In this document: positions 26,568-35,071 of the stretch, one piece after another | How positions within the stretch are numbered: position 1 is the first letter of the stretch | Layout: the number at the start of each line of letters is the position of its first letter | Assembly: GCF_963676325.1 (NCBI RefSeq) | Contig: NZ_OY781099.1 | Span: 930,001-994,000 of the forward strand | Direction: 5' to 3' | Length of the DNA: 64,000 bases | Source of the DNA: an uncultured Bacteroides sp. | GTDB taxonomy: Bacteria; Bacteroidota; Bacteroidia; Bacteroidales; Bacteroidaceae | The notes under the pieces: model-generated | Told to the model about the DNA's origin: nothing | The model's input: the letters and a program-made list of their open reading frames with translations, nothing else | The model's database searches: none | Translations under genes and position numbers: made by a program

Positions 26568-26668
26568 GATCTAGCAATCTAGCAGTAGGTGTTTAAGTTG
26601 TTGTATATAAGTATCCTATAGGTGCTGGATCAAATTGATTTGATCTAGCGTTGATCTGGCAATCTAGC
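26568..26668. repeat. GATCTAGC-type short repeats
   Basis: GATCTAGC or near variants at 26568, 26577 (ATCTAGC), 26642, 26653 (GATCTGGC) and 26662 (ATCTAGC). There are two clusters with 9-11 bp steps, separated by an ATC-AAATT-GAT-type inverted word. They lie in the 409-bp gene-free space between the GlsB-like gene and glmM, next to the CCCGGG array. No function assigned. Confidence 0.55.
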
Positions 26669-26772
26669 GCTTTGTCTTGTCCTTATTCTGGCTAATTCGG
26701 CCTGTTAATAATACTCTCGTAAGTTTTTTACCGTATGCCGCTGTATTTATTTATCAGGGCAGGTAGTTTCTT

Positions 26773-26834
26773 GTACACCCGGGTGGACAATAGTCGTACA
26801 TCCGGGTATACAAGGGACTTACACCCGGGTGTAC
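26773..26834. repeat. CCCGGG palindrome array, 3 units, 23 bp period
   Basis: Three 16-bp near-palindromes based on GTACACCCGGGTGTAC at 26773, 26796 and 26819, exactly 23 bp apart (variants GTACACCCGGGTGGAC, GTACATCCGGGTATAC, TTACACCCGGGTGTAC). Strikingly GC-rich against AT-rich surroundings. It resembles the TGTACA arrays in layout but has a different core. Confidence 0.8.
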
Positions 26835-26852
26835 GGAGCAATATCAGGGCAA

Positions 26853-26888
26853 TAAAAAAAGCGAAGAAAGCAGGTTGTGCTTCTTCGC
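26853..26888 (-). terminator. Terminator of the glmM transcript
   Basis: On the minus strand GCGAAGAA pairs with TTCTTCGC and is followed by seven Ts. Confidence 0.8.
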
Positions 26889-26914
26889 TCATTGTATATT
26901 GTAACGGATGACTG

Positions 26915-28303
26915 TTATTTAGCCAGTTCCGCAATTACATCCATAATCTTCTGACCAATTTCTTCGGCAGCTTCCATGGTTGAGGCTTCAGAGTAAACAC
27001 GGATAATTGGTTCTGTGTTACTCTTTCTCAGGTGAACCCATTTATCAGGGAAGTCAATCTTTACGCCATCAATATCGTTAATTTCTTCTTTGGCATAGAT
27101 TTCTTTTACTTTAGCAAGAATAGCATCTACATCAATTGCCGGAGTTAACTCAACTTTATTCTTAGCGATAAAGTAAGGAGGATAAGTAGCTCTCAGTTCG
27201 CTAACCTTCTTTCCTTCGTGAGCAAGATGGCTAAGGAAAAGAGCGATACCAACCAATGCGTCGCGTCCGTAGTGACTTTCAGGATAGATTACTCCTCCGT
27301 TGCCTTCACCACCAATCACTGCATTTGTATCTTTCATCTTAGTTACCACGTTTACTTCGCCTACGGCAGCAGCATTGTAAGCCTGTCCGTATTTACGGGT
27401 TACGTCACGAAGTGCACGGGTTGAACTTAAGTTAGATACCGTATTTCCAGGTGTATGTTTCAATATATAGTCGGCAACAGTTACCAAAGTATATTCTTCT
27501 CCGTACATTTTTCCGTCTTCGCAAATCATAGCAAGGCGGTCAACGTCAGGATCTACAACGAATGCAACATCAGCCTTTCCGCTTTTCATCAGATTCATAA
27601 TGTCTCCAAGGTTCTTTTCAAGCGGTTCAGGGTTGTGTTGGAAGTTTCCGTTAGGTTCGCAATACAGCTTTTCTACATGCTTCACGCCCAGTGCATCAAA
27701 TAAATCAGGAAGAATAATACCTCCTACAGAGTTTACACAGTCAATAGCTACTCTGAAATTTGCTTTGCGGATAGCTTCCACGTCAACAAGTTTCAGTGCA
27801 AGTACACTGTCAATATGCTTTTTATTGTAACTTAAATCTTCACGGTAAGCTCCCAGGCTGTCTACTTCAGCGAAAGAAAACTCTTCAGCTTCAGCAATGC
27901 GAAGAACTTCTTCTCCTTCAGCAGCATTAAGGAATTCTCCGTACTCATTCAACAGTTTCAGCGCGTTCCATTGTTTTGGATTGTGACTGGCAGTAAGGAT
28001 AATCCCTCCGCTAGCACCTTCCATGGTAACTGCAAGTTCTGTTGTTGGAGTAGAGGCAAGGCCAATATCTACTACATCATAGCCCATACCCATTAAGGTA
28101 CCGACAACTACATTATTAACCATTTTCCCGGAGATACGAGCATCGCGGCCTACAACAATTTTATTGCTTGTTGATTTAGTAGTCTTTCTTATCAATGTTG
28201 CGTAAGCGGAAGTGAATTTTACAATGTCAAGTGGGTTTAGTCCCTCTCCGGCATGTCCGCCAATTGTACCACGGATACCGGAAATTGATTTAATAAGTGT
28301 CAT
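26915..28303 (-). CDS. glmM: Phosphoglucosamine mutase GlmM
   Basis: 462 residues, alpha-D-phosphohexomutase family. N-terminal ISGIRGTIGG, active-site phosphoserine loop TASHNPKQWNALK (near 102-114), metal-binding loop DPDVDRLA (near 245), sugar-binding loop GEGNGGVIYPE (near 332-342) and C-terminal phosphate site RKSNTEPIIRVYSE (near 432). It converts glucosamine-6-P to glucosamine-1-P for UDP-GlcNAc and peptidoglycan. Distinction from phosphomannomutase rests on the GEGNGG loop and Bacteroidetes context. It lies last in a minus-strand run with DUF4827 (5 bp upstream), nrnA-like, comEC-like and rpe genes. Confidence 0.85.
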   Translation of the reverse strand: MTLIKSISGIRGTIGGHAGEGLNPLDIVKFTSAYATLIRKTTKSTSNKIVVGRDARISGKMVNNVVVGTLMGMGYDVVDIGLASTPTTELAVTMEGASGGIILTASHNPKQWNALKLLNEYGEFLNAAEGEEVLRIAEAEEFSFAEVDSLGAYREDLSYNKKHIDSVLALKLVDVEAIRKANFRVAIDCVNSVGGIILPDLFDALGVKHVEKLYCEPNGNFQHNPEPLEKNLGDIMNLMKSGKADVAFVVDPDVDRLAMICEDGKMYGEEYTLVTVADYILKHTPGNTVSNLSSTRALRDVTRKYGQAYNAAAVGEVNVVTKMKDTNAVIGGEGNGGVIYPESHYGRDALVGIALFLSHLAHEGKKVSELRATYPPYFIAKNKVELTPAIDVDAILAKVKEIYAKEEINDIDGVKIDFPDKWVHLRKSNTEPIIRVYSEASTMEAAEEIGQKIMDVIAELAK

Positions 28304-28308
28304 AATTC

Positions 28309-28905
28309 TTAGTAAATTTTGTATTCTATTTCGTAAAAATAGGGAGTTACATATTGTTGTGCTGTGCTATGTCCCTGAGCAGAAGGAACCAATACTTTTA
28401 TTTTTGCTCCGTCTCCTACATAGAGGAGTGGTAACAGCCAACCGGCGGGAACGGCACTTCCGTAAGCTGTTAGCATATATGCTTTCTGGCTCTGTTCCAT
28501 AAAGAACTGTCCGTAAGTAGATGTACTTGTTTTTGTATATCTGAACTGGTCAATAGAAGTGTTATCGTAATAGTTTGATAATGTACTGTCTCCGGTTGCA
28601 ATATTAATTTCCAGGAAACGGGTTAAGATTACGTCATTAGTCTTTGGCAACGTGCCTCCTTTTTTATCAACATGTAAATAGATGCCTTCATTGGAGAAGA
28701 ATGCGTATTCGTTTTCCGCTGTAGTTGTGTCCTTCAGGAACTCATCGCTACTTATAACTTTAATATTCTTGGTCTTGATGAAATCTTTAATGGCTTTTTC
28801 TTCATCAGCCTGCTTTTCGGCATAAGTTTTTGTGCTGTTACTACAGGATTGAAATGCCAATCCTAATACGAGTAAAGAGAATAGTAGTAAAGTTAATTTT
28901 TTCAT
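28309..28905 (-). CDS. DUF4827 lipoprotein
   Basis: 198 residues with a lipoprotein signal (LLFSLLVLGLAFQSCSNS, Cys near 21). It matches the DUF4827 family of Bacteroidales, which has an FKBP-like fold by family knowledge, but no catalytic evidence is visible here. The C-terminal YFYEIEYKIY is a typical final strand. It is placed 5 bp upstream of glmM and 82 bp downstream of the nrnA-like gene on the same strand. It is probably anchored to a membrane in the periplasm. Confidence 0.85.
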   Translation of the reverse strand: MKKLTLLLFSLLVLGLAFQSCSNSTKTYAEKQADEEKAIKDFIKTKNIKVISSDEFLKDTTTAENEYAFFSNEGIYLHVDKKGGTLPKTNDVILTRFLEINIATGDSTLSNYYDNTSIDQFRYTKTSTSTYGQFFMEQSQKAYMLTAYGSAVPAGWLLPLLYVGDGAKIKVLVPSAQGHSTAQQYVTPYFYEIEYKIY

Positions 28906-28987
28906 ATTTACATATTAATATTCCGTACAAAAATAGTCATTCAGATGGTAATTACCACAATGTTATGATGCAATTATGTTTAAATAA

Positions 28988-30022
28988 CTAATTTTTTGCG
29001 GTTAATAAAGGTTTATATTTCTCTAAAGCTTGTTCAAAGATTTCTGTTGCCTGTTGCATTGTGCCGTAAAATTCTCCTCCTGAGGCATTCAGATGTCCTC
29101 CTCCGTTAAAGAATTCTGATGCAAACTGGTTGCATGGAAATTCTCCTACTGATCGCAGTGAGACTTTTATCATGTCTGTATCTTCTCTGAAGAATACAGA
29201 GAATTTCACATCCTTTATGGACAACGGAATGTTGACAAAACCTTCAGAATCTCCTTTTACATAGTTGAATTCTTTTAATTCGTCCTGAGTAAGTGATATC
29301 ATTGCTGCATGACACTCCGGGTAAACTTTCATTTTGGAGTGGAGTACATATCCCATGAGGCGCAAGCGGCTTTCAGAATAAGTGTTGTAAACGTTGCGGT
29401 TAATGTCGTCTTTATCAATGCCTTTGGATATCAGCTGACTGATGATGAAGTATATTTCCTGACTGTTTGAGTTATAGGTAAAGCTGCCTGTGTCGGTCAT
29501 CATTCCGGTATAGATGCATTCTGCTCCTTCCTTGGTTATTTCATCAAAATATCCCAGGCGGCTGATTAAGCGGAACACTAATTCGGATGTTGACGATATT
29601 TCGGGATGAGACATCACAATGGAACAGAAATCATCTGGGAATGGGTGATGATCAATCATTACTTTGCGGGCTTTGGCTTCTTTTACGGCATTGCCCACCT
29701 CTTCAATTCGTTTCAGTCCGTTGAAATCAAGGCAACAAATCATGTCGGCATCTGCAATGAGCTTGTCGGCACTCTCCTTATTCTGATCGTAAAGTGTAAT
29801 ATTCTTTGCGCTGGGCATCCATTTCAGGAACTCGGGAAAGGCATTGGGAACAATAATATTAACCGTTTTATTCTGTGAAATAAGGAAATGATAAAGTCCT
29901 AAAGAGGAGCCCATTGCATCTCCATCGGGAGAAACGTGTGTCACAATAACTATCTTTTCCGTTTCTTTGAGCCATTCTCCGAAAAGATCAATATTTGCCT
30001 GGTCTATTATTTTTGTCAACAT
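28988..30022 (-). CDS. DHH-family phosphoesterase (NrnA-like oligoribonuclease/pAp phosphatase)
   Basis: 344 residues. The DHH domain carries VTHVSPDGDAMGSSLGLYHF (near 28-47), DMICCLDFN (Asp, near 93) and the signature VMIDHHPFPDD (near 117). The DHHA1 domain at the C-terminus has the substrate-binding glycine motif NGGGHLNASGG (near 306). NrnA degrades short RNA oligomers and dephosphorylates 3'-phosphoadenosine 5'-phosphate. It lies 48 bp downstream of the comEC-like gene, so co-transcription is likely. Confidence 0.92.
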   Translation of the reverse strand: MLTKIIDQANIDLFGEWLKETEKIVIVTHVSPDGDAMGSSLGLYHFLISQNKTVNIIVPNAFPEFLKWMPSAKNITLYDQNKESADKLIADADMICCLDFNGLKRIEEVGNAVKEAKARKVMIDHHPFPDDFCSIVMSHPEISSTSELVFRLISRLGYFDEITKEGAECIYTGMMTDTGSFTYNSNSQEIYFIISQLISKGIDKDDINRNVYNTYSESRLRLMGYVLHSKMKVYPECHAAMISLTQDELKEFNYVKGDSEGFVNIPLSIKDVKFSVFFREDTDMIKVSLRSVGEFPCNQFASEFFNGGGHLNASGGEFYGTMQQATEIFEQALEKYKPLLTAKN

Positions 30023-30070
30023 AACTGTTTTTTCTTCATTATTAGGTGCAAAAGTACAAATTAAATTGTA

Positions 30071-32167
30071 TTAAAGAGCGATTTGGTAGGCTCCTTTTTC
30101 GGATAGCGAAACAAACTCCATTCCCAGAAGCCGGCACTCTTTCTTGTATGCTTCCCGATGGTAATCGCTTACAGAAGAATCTATCACCACTTTTTGTGCA
30201 TTAAACAGGGGCATAAGCCATACTAGTTTCCCTTTGTATCCTTTACATATATATAAATAATCAATGTATAACGGTTTATCGGAAGTTTTGTTTCGCCAGG
30301 TATCATCATTTATCATGCAGATAGTTTTACCTTCGAAAGAAAGCATGCTGTTGTGTCTCCATATACCTTTTCCACTATACTCGGAAGGAATTGTTTGCGG
30401 AGTGTTTAGCTGATATTTATTCCAGAAACGACTGGCGGCATAGCGCAACTTTTGATGTACACTATCCTTCTCTGCCGAAAAAAGATAGGAGGTTTCACGC
30501 GACTCAATCAGATGAACAGTGGGACAGTTGCGGGCATTGTAAAAAACAATGGAACGAATATTATTTTGCCTGTATTTATCATTTGCATGAAGCAGGCAAA
30601 GGATGAATATGCATGGCAGCAGACTAAATAATGCCCACCGTTTTCTGGCCACGAAATAGAGACTGATAAAAAGAAGAATAAGATAAAACACAGCTACATC
30701 GGCGGGAGAGAGCCAGATATGATCTATGGAAGAGTAGGGCAGACGCTCTACAAAAACGACTGTTCCGTTCAGTAATTTGATTGATTCTTTAAGTAAAAAG
30801 GCTAAAAGAGCTTGAAGCGGAGGAATAAATCCGATACAAAGTGTAAAGACCGCCAGGTACATAATGACCGACACCAAAGGGACTACTACGATATTAGTTA
30901 GCAGAAAATGGGTAGAGAACCGGGAAAAGTAATAGAGGATTATGGGGGTGGTGATAACCTGTGCGGCAATGGAGACACTCATCAGTCCCCACACATATTT
31001 CCCGATGCGGTTCTCCACCTTTATCCGGTTATTAAGCCATGGCTGGATAATTACAATTCCTGCAACTGCACTGAACGACAGCTGAAAACTGACATCGTAC
31101 AGGTAGAATGGATTATAAATAAGCATCAGCAGAGCAGCTACAGCCAAAGTGTTCAGGGTAACCGGATGGTTATTCCGTATTTTGGAGAGGGCAATCAGTG
31201 AAAACATAATCACCGAACGGATAACGGGCGAGAGTAATCCGGTGAGGAAAGCAAATCCCCATAGCAAAAAGATGATGGTTAGCTGCTTTGCAATCAGTGT
31301 TCCTTTCTTTCTGCCGACAAAACCCAGAAGGAAATCCAGCAGAAAATAGAGGAATCCAATGTGCAACCCAGAGAGAGAAAGCACATGGCTGGCTCCGGAA
31401 ATGGAGTAGCTTTCCTTTATATCTTCGCTCAGTTCGTCCTGATATCCTAGCACCAAAGCCGAAAGAACGGTGTATTCATCTCCCGAAAATCCAAGGTCTT
31501 TTATCTTCTGCAGCAACAGTTTCCGGTAATCAAGCGCAACTTGTTCCAACGTTCTTGAAGAGTCATGCCCTGCAGACTGCCAGTTTCCTGTATATGCAAA
31601 GGCTGTTCCGCTTATTCCCTGATGGATAAGATAAGAAGCATAATCAAACTCTTCGGGATTGCCATTGTTGCGGGGCGCATTGACTTGGCTGTAGAACAGT
31701 AGCTTATCTCCCCGTTTTATTTGTCTGCTTAGCGAGTCTTTGGTCAGATAAAGCAATATCTTTTTCTGTATTGCATGAACGCCCGATGAATCCTGTTTCA
31801 GAATAACTGTAACCGGACACAAAATAGTGTATTCTTTTTCTTTAGGATCGCTCGTGAGCTGTACTTTGTAAGTGCTCTTTTCCACCGGCCATTGGTAGTG
31901 CGCGGAGGATAAATGGTATTCAGTTATTCCTGCACCAATGGTGAATAACAGCAGATAAATGCATGTTCCGGTGAGCCATCTGAATGTGTATTTCTTGAAA
32001 AGGTGATAAAAAAGGAAAGAAACAACACACAAAAGGCAAAGTGCGCCCATGACAACTCCACTGCATCCTGTTTCGTGAAGAAACGAATGACTAAAGTATA
32101 TCCCGAGTATCAGGGGAGCCAGGAATCGGACAAAGGGATATTTGTGCAGATGTATAGGCAACTGCAC
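30071..32167 (-). CDS. ComEC/Rec2-like membrane protein
   Basis: 698 residues. N-terminal membrane segments flank a DUF4131-type region (about 1-180). The Competence core (about 215-500) begins SGASHVLSLSGLHIGFLYFL, a diagnostic motif, and continues through several helices. In ComEC this forms the inner-membrane DNA channel. The C-terminal metallo-beta-lactamase-like part is reduced: I do not see an HxHxDH motif, only a degenerate segment after about 540, so nuclease activity is doubtful. It lies 7 bp downstream of rpe. Confidence 0.88.
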   Translation of the reverse strand: MQLPIHLHKYPFVRFLAPLILGIYFSHSFLHETGCSGVVMGALCLLCVVSFLFYHLFKKYTFRWLTGTCIYLLLFTIGAGITEYHLSSAHYQWPVEKSTYKVQLTSDPKEKEYTILCPVTVILKQDSSGVHAIQKKILLYLTKDSLSRQIKRGDKLLFYSQVNAPRNNGNPEEFDYASYLIHQGISGTAFAYTGNWQSAGHDSSRTLEQVALDYRKLLLQKIKDLGFSGDEYTVLSALVLGYQDELSEDIKESYSISGASHVLSLSGLHIGFLYFLLDFLLGFVGRKKGTLIAKQLTIIFLLWGFAFLTGLLSPVIRSVIMFSLIALSKIRNNHPVTLNTLAVAALLMLIYNPFYLYDVSFQLSFSAVAGIVIIQPWLNNRIKVENRIGKYVWGLMSVSIAAQVITTPIILYYFSRFSTHFLLTNIVVVPLVSVIMYLAVFTLCIGFIPPLQALLAFLLKESIKLLNGTVVFVERLPYSSIDHIWLSPADVAVFYLILLFISLYFVARKRWALFSLLPCIFILCLLHANDKYRQNNIRSIVFYNARNCPTVHLIESRETSYLFSAEKDSVHQKLRYAASRFWNKYQLNTPQTIPSEYSGKGIWRHNSMLSFEGKTICMINDDTWRNKTSDKPLYIDYLYICKGYKGKLVWLMPLFNAQKVVIDSSVSDYHREAYKKECRLLGMEFVSLSEKGAYQIAL

Positions 32168-32174
32168 AGTAAAA

Positions 32175-32825
32175 TTACAATGTTTTCAGATAATGAATCA
32201 TCTCTTCGGGGGTAGATGCTGAAAATACGGAATTGCCGGCTACAAGTACGTCGGCACCTGCTTCCAGTAACAAAGGAGCAGTGGTTTTGTTTACACCGCC
32301 ATCCACCTCAATCAGTGCGGTTGAACCGGTTTCATCAATCAACTGTCGGAGTTCTTTTACTTTCTCTATGGAATGTTTAATGAATTTCTGACCGCCGAAA
32401 CCAGGGTTTACACTCATTATCAAGACCATGTATACGTCTTCTATAATGTCTTTCAGCATAGATACTGGAGTTGATGGATTGATAGTTACTGCAGGTTCCA
32501 TGCCGGCTTCACGAATTTGCTGGATTACCCGGTGAAGGTGCGGGCAGGCTTCGTAATGCACATTCATAATCATTGCCCCAGTTGCTTTAACTTCCGGAAT
32601 AAACTTCTCGGGATTTACAACCATCAGATGCACATCAAGTGGCTTTTTGCATATTTTGCTGACAGCATTAATAACGGGAAATCCAAAGGAAATATTAGGA
32701 ACAAACACACCGTCCATAATGTCGAGATGCAACCAGTCGGCTTCGCTTCGGTTTATCATCTCAATATCTTCTGCCAGATTGGAAAAGTTGGCAGCGAGCA
32801 GTGATGGGGATATTTTGTGTTTCAT
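32175..32825 (-). CDS. rpe: Ribulose-phosphate 3-epimerase
   Basis: 216 residues from the ATG at 32825 (MKHKISPSLLAANFSNL); an open frame extends further upstream but overlaps the repeat array region and adds no homologous sequence. TIM-barrel epimerase with WLHLDIMDGVFVPNISFG (His and Asp metal ligands), DVHLMVVNPE (His/Met), MSVNPGFGGQKF, and ALIEVDGGVN (catalytic Asp). It interconverts ribulose-5-P and xylulose-5-P in the pentose phosphate pathway. First gene of the rpe-comEC-nrnA-DUF4827-glmM minus-strand run. Confidence 0.96.
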   Translation of the reverse strand: MKHKISPSLLAANFSNLAEDIEMINRSEADWLHLDIMDGVFVPNISFGFPVINAVSKICKKPLDVHLMVVNPEKFIPEVKATGAMIMNVHYEACPHLHRVIQQIREAGMEPAVTINPSTPVSMLKDIIEDVYMVLIMSVNPGFGGQKFIKHSIEKVKELRQLIDETGSTALIEVDGGVNKTTAPLLLEAGADVLVAGNSVFSASTPEEMIHYLKTL

Positions 32826-32931
32826 AACTCTCTTGCTGAATGTTTCGGTTTGCAAAAATAAACAAAATAATTGAACTAAGGGTTTTTTATCCGGGCTTCT
32901 TTTGTTTATTGGCGGGTAATAGTTGTTTCCT

Positions 32932-33003
32932 TGTACAAAAGAATGCAATCTTTTGTACAAAACAAATCATTCTTCTGTACAGAAGATTGTATTCTTTTGT
33001 ACA
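32932..33003. repeat. TGTACA array, 4 units, exact 22 bp period
   Basis: TGTACA at 32932, 32954, 32976 and 32998, each exactly 22 bp apart. Each core sits in a TTTTGTACAAAA-like near-palindrome, and a weakly conserved ATTC/ATC precedes most units. It lies upstream of rpe and downstream of the small ORF at 33027. Clearest member of the TGTACA arrays. Confidence 0.85.
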
Positions 33004-33026
33004 GGAGAATTAAATTATATAACCGG

Positions 33027-33209
33027 TTATCCCAGGATGATACCTTGCAATCCTTCGGGCATTGATGGCTCAACGTGATAATTGCGGGCAAAGAGTTTTA
33101 AAAAGGTTAGTGTCTCTGTGGTGGGGCACAGTGCATTTTTACCCTTTATCACCTGCTTGTTCTTTTTCTGTTGAGAAGTTGTTTGAGTAGTAATACATTT
33201 CATAGGCAT
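33027..33209 (-). CDS. Small protein resembling short conserved Bacteroides proteins
   Basis: 60 residues (58 if the second Met at 33203 is used). Basic N-terminus, then LTFLKLFARNYHVEPSMPEG and a hydrophobic end. The FLKxFARxYHVE...LPxxLxGxxL pattern matches, from memory, a family of very short Bacteroides proteins of unknown function; I could not verify this. The start lies inside a large hairpin (33201-33263) just downstream of the ECF sigma gene on the same strand. It could be a co-transcribed, structure-controlled gene. Confidence 0.5.
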   Translation of the reverse strand: MPMKCITTQTTSQQKKNKQVIKGKNALCPTTETLTFLKLFARNYHVEPSMPEGLQGIILG

Positions 33210-33263
33210 ACTATTTGCTGTTTTCTATAAGAACGTAGAAAACAAAACTTTAGTATGCTTATG
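33201..33263 (-). promoter_or_regulatory. Two-tier hairpin covering the start of the small ORF
   Basis: CATAGGCATACTA (33201) pairs with TAGTATGCTTATG (33251) with one wobble, and inside it GTTTTCTA (33220) pairs perfectly with TAGAAAAC (33236). No T-run follows on either strand, so it is not a standard terminator. The small ORF's start codons at 33209 and 33203 lie within the outer arm. Confidence 0.65.
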
Positions 33264-33273
33264 AAACAAAATT

Positions 33274-33867
33274 TTATTCGAGGGTAAGAATTATTTCTTT
33301 CTCTTCTGCCATACGGCGGAGGTTGAGGATGGCGTAACGCATTCTTCCTAAAGCGGTATTTATACTTACTCCTGTGACTTCAGCAATCTCTTTGAAGCTA
33401 AGATCCTGATAAAAGCGCATGCATACAACTTCCCTTTGATTGTCCGGAAGAAGTTCGACCAAATGGCGCACGTCATTATGAATCTGTTCGTTGATCATCT
33501 CCATTTCTATGTTTCCTTCGGACAACTTCATATCATTCAGCAAATCTATTTCGCTGTTATCGTTGGATACTACATTCTCATTCTTTTCCTGACGGTAGTT
33601 GTCGATAATAAGATTATGAGCTATACGTGTAAGCCATGCCGGAAATTTCCCGTTCTCGGTGTATCGTCCCTGTTTGATGGTCATAATTGCCTTGACAAAA
33701 GTTTCCTGAAAGATGTCTTCTGCCAGCTCCGAGCTTTTTACGATGAAATAAATATAGGAATATAACCTATTCTGATATCGATTAAGAAGAGTATCAAAAG
33801 CTTGATTCTCTCCCTTTGAATACAGGACAACCAGTTCCTCATCGGTCATCTTTTTCAAATTTTTCAT
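33274..33867 (-). CDS. ECF-type RNA polymerase sigma factor
   Basis: 197 residues. Sigma region 2: NRYQNRLYSYIYFIVKSSELAEDIFQETFVK (split around residues 28-58), with the DIFQETF core. Region 4: LLPDNQREVVCMRFYQDLSF followed by KEIAEVTGVSINTALGRMRY, the helix-turn-helix that reads -35 elements. It lacks a neighbouring anti-sigma gene, so its signal is unknown. A hairpin and a small ORF follow on the same strand. Confidence 0.93.
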   Translation of the reverse strand: MKNLKKMTDEELVVLYSKGENQAFDTLLNRYQNRLYSYIYFIVKSSELAEDIFQETFVKAIMTIKQGRYTENGKFPAWLTRIAHNLIIDNYRQEKNENVVSNDNSEIDLLNDMKLSEGNIEMEMINEQIHNDVRHLVELLPDNQREVVCMRFYQDLSFKEIAEVTGVSINTALGRMRYAILNLRRMAEEKEIILTLE

Positions 33868-33988
33868 TACGTCTTTTTTTAGGGTTAGAGTAATGTTTAA
33901 TCGATAGGCTATAGTTTTTGAAGTTGTTGTGTAATGTTAATTGTTGCGAATTAACATAATATTTATCTAATTACAAAATAAAAACAAT

Positions 33989-34025
33989 AAAAAGTGCGTT
34001 AAGGTTCAATGACCTAACGCACTTT
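33989..34025. terminator. Terminator downstream of fmt
   Basis: AAAAAGTGCGTTAAGGT pairs with ACCTAACGCACTTTT around TCAATG, a near-perfect stem flanked by A and T runs. Confidence 0.85.
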
Positions 34026-34053
34026 TCCTGAATTATTAAAGTTTTATTTCGTT

Positions 34054-35025
34054 TTATTGAAGTCTCATCTCATTGGTAATTTTGAATCCCCGCAGGAATT
34101 CATCAATAGCCAGCCGTTTCTTTCCTGCCAACTGGAGAGATTTGATTGAAAGAAATCCATTTCCTACAGCTACGTGCAGGTAGGTTTTGCCGTCTGTTTC
34201 TATTGTACCCGGAGTTGCAGCAGCTGCTGTCTTCTCTATCTTTTCAGTTTCAAAGACTTTCATTGCAAGCGGAGCTTCTTCTCCGTTATGAAGTTCCGTC
34301 CAAGCAGCAGGATAGGGGGAGAGTCCGCGGATAAAGTTGTAAGTTGACTTCACATTTCCCGACCAGTTAATACGGCATGTTTCTTTAAAGATCTTTGGAG
34401 CAGGGCGTAATTCTGTTGGCTGAGCCATTTCTTCCTGCGGAATAGGCTTTACACGATTTTCAAGAATGGCATCAACCGTTTCAATAACAAGCTTTCCTCC
34501 CAGTATCATAAGCTTATCGTGTACCACTTCTACATTATCCGTGTCAGCTATTGGGATGTGGACTTGCTGGATAACCCTACCAGTGTCTATTTCTTGTTGA
34601 AGAAAGAAGGTGGTAATCCCCGTTTCAGTATCTCCGTTGATTACTGCCCAGTTAATTGGAGCTGCTCCACGGTACTGCGGAAGAAGAGAAGCGTGCAGAT
34701 TAAATGTTCCCAAGCGAGGCATTGCCCATACTACTTCGGGTAACATGCGGAAGGCTACTACAATTTGCAGGTCGGCTTTCCATTCGCGTAAAGCTTCTAT
34801 GAATGATTCTTCTTTTAGTTTTTCCGGCTGAAGCAAAGGCAAATTCTGCTCAAGTGCGTATTGTTTCACGGGTGAGTACTGAATTTTATGTCCTCTTCCG
34901 GCTGGTTTATCAGGCATTGTGATTACACCTACCACATTATATCCACCTTCTACAAGGCAGCGAAGGGATTCCACGGCAAAGTCGGGCGTTCCCATATATA
35001 CTATTCTCAGGTCTTTCTTTTCCAT
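34054..35025 (-). CDS. fmt: Methionyl-tRNA formyltransferase
   Basis: 323 residues from the ATG at 35025 (MEKKDLRIVYMGTPDFAVES). The formyltransferase domain has MGTPDFAVESL, FNLHASLLPQYRGAAPINWA (with Asn-x-His, followed by SLLPxYRG) and GDTETGITTFF, with the catalytic Asp in IDTGRV. The C-terminal domain ends LRGFKITNEMRLQ. It formylates initiator Met-tRNA with 10-formyl-THF. It lies 46 bp downstream of the ClC gene on the same strand and is followed by a strong terminator. Confidence 0.96.
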   Translation of the reverse strand: MEKKDLRIVYMGTPDFAVESLRCLVEGGYNVVGVITMPDKPAGRGHKIQYSPVKQYALEQNLPLLQPEKLKEESFIEALREWKADLQIVVAFRMLPEVVWAMPRLGTFNLHASLLPQYRGAAPINWAVINGDTETGITTFFLQQEIDTGRVIQQVHIPIADTDNVEVVHDKLMILGGKLVIETVDAILENRVKPIPQEEMAQPTELRPAPKIFKETCRINWSGNVKSTYNFIRGLSPYPAAWTELHNGEEAPLAMKVFETEKIEKTAAAATPGTIETDGKTYLHVAVGNGFLSIKSLQLAGKKRLAIDEFLRGFKITNEMRLQ

Positions 35026-35071
35026 CACTTTTTATTTTTTTAGTTGAGCCTTTTAATTTAAAATTATCAGG

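Noticed and set aside
30391..31629. Several plus-strand frames opposite comEC
   Set aside because: All are antisense to an intact membrane-protein gene and lack start context or family features.
32932..33003. Periodic array looks like a mini CRISPR array
   Set aside because: The units are only about 22 bp, the repeated core is 6-12 bp, the spacers are nearly as variable as the cores, and no cas genes are in the window.
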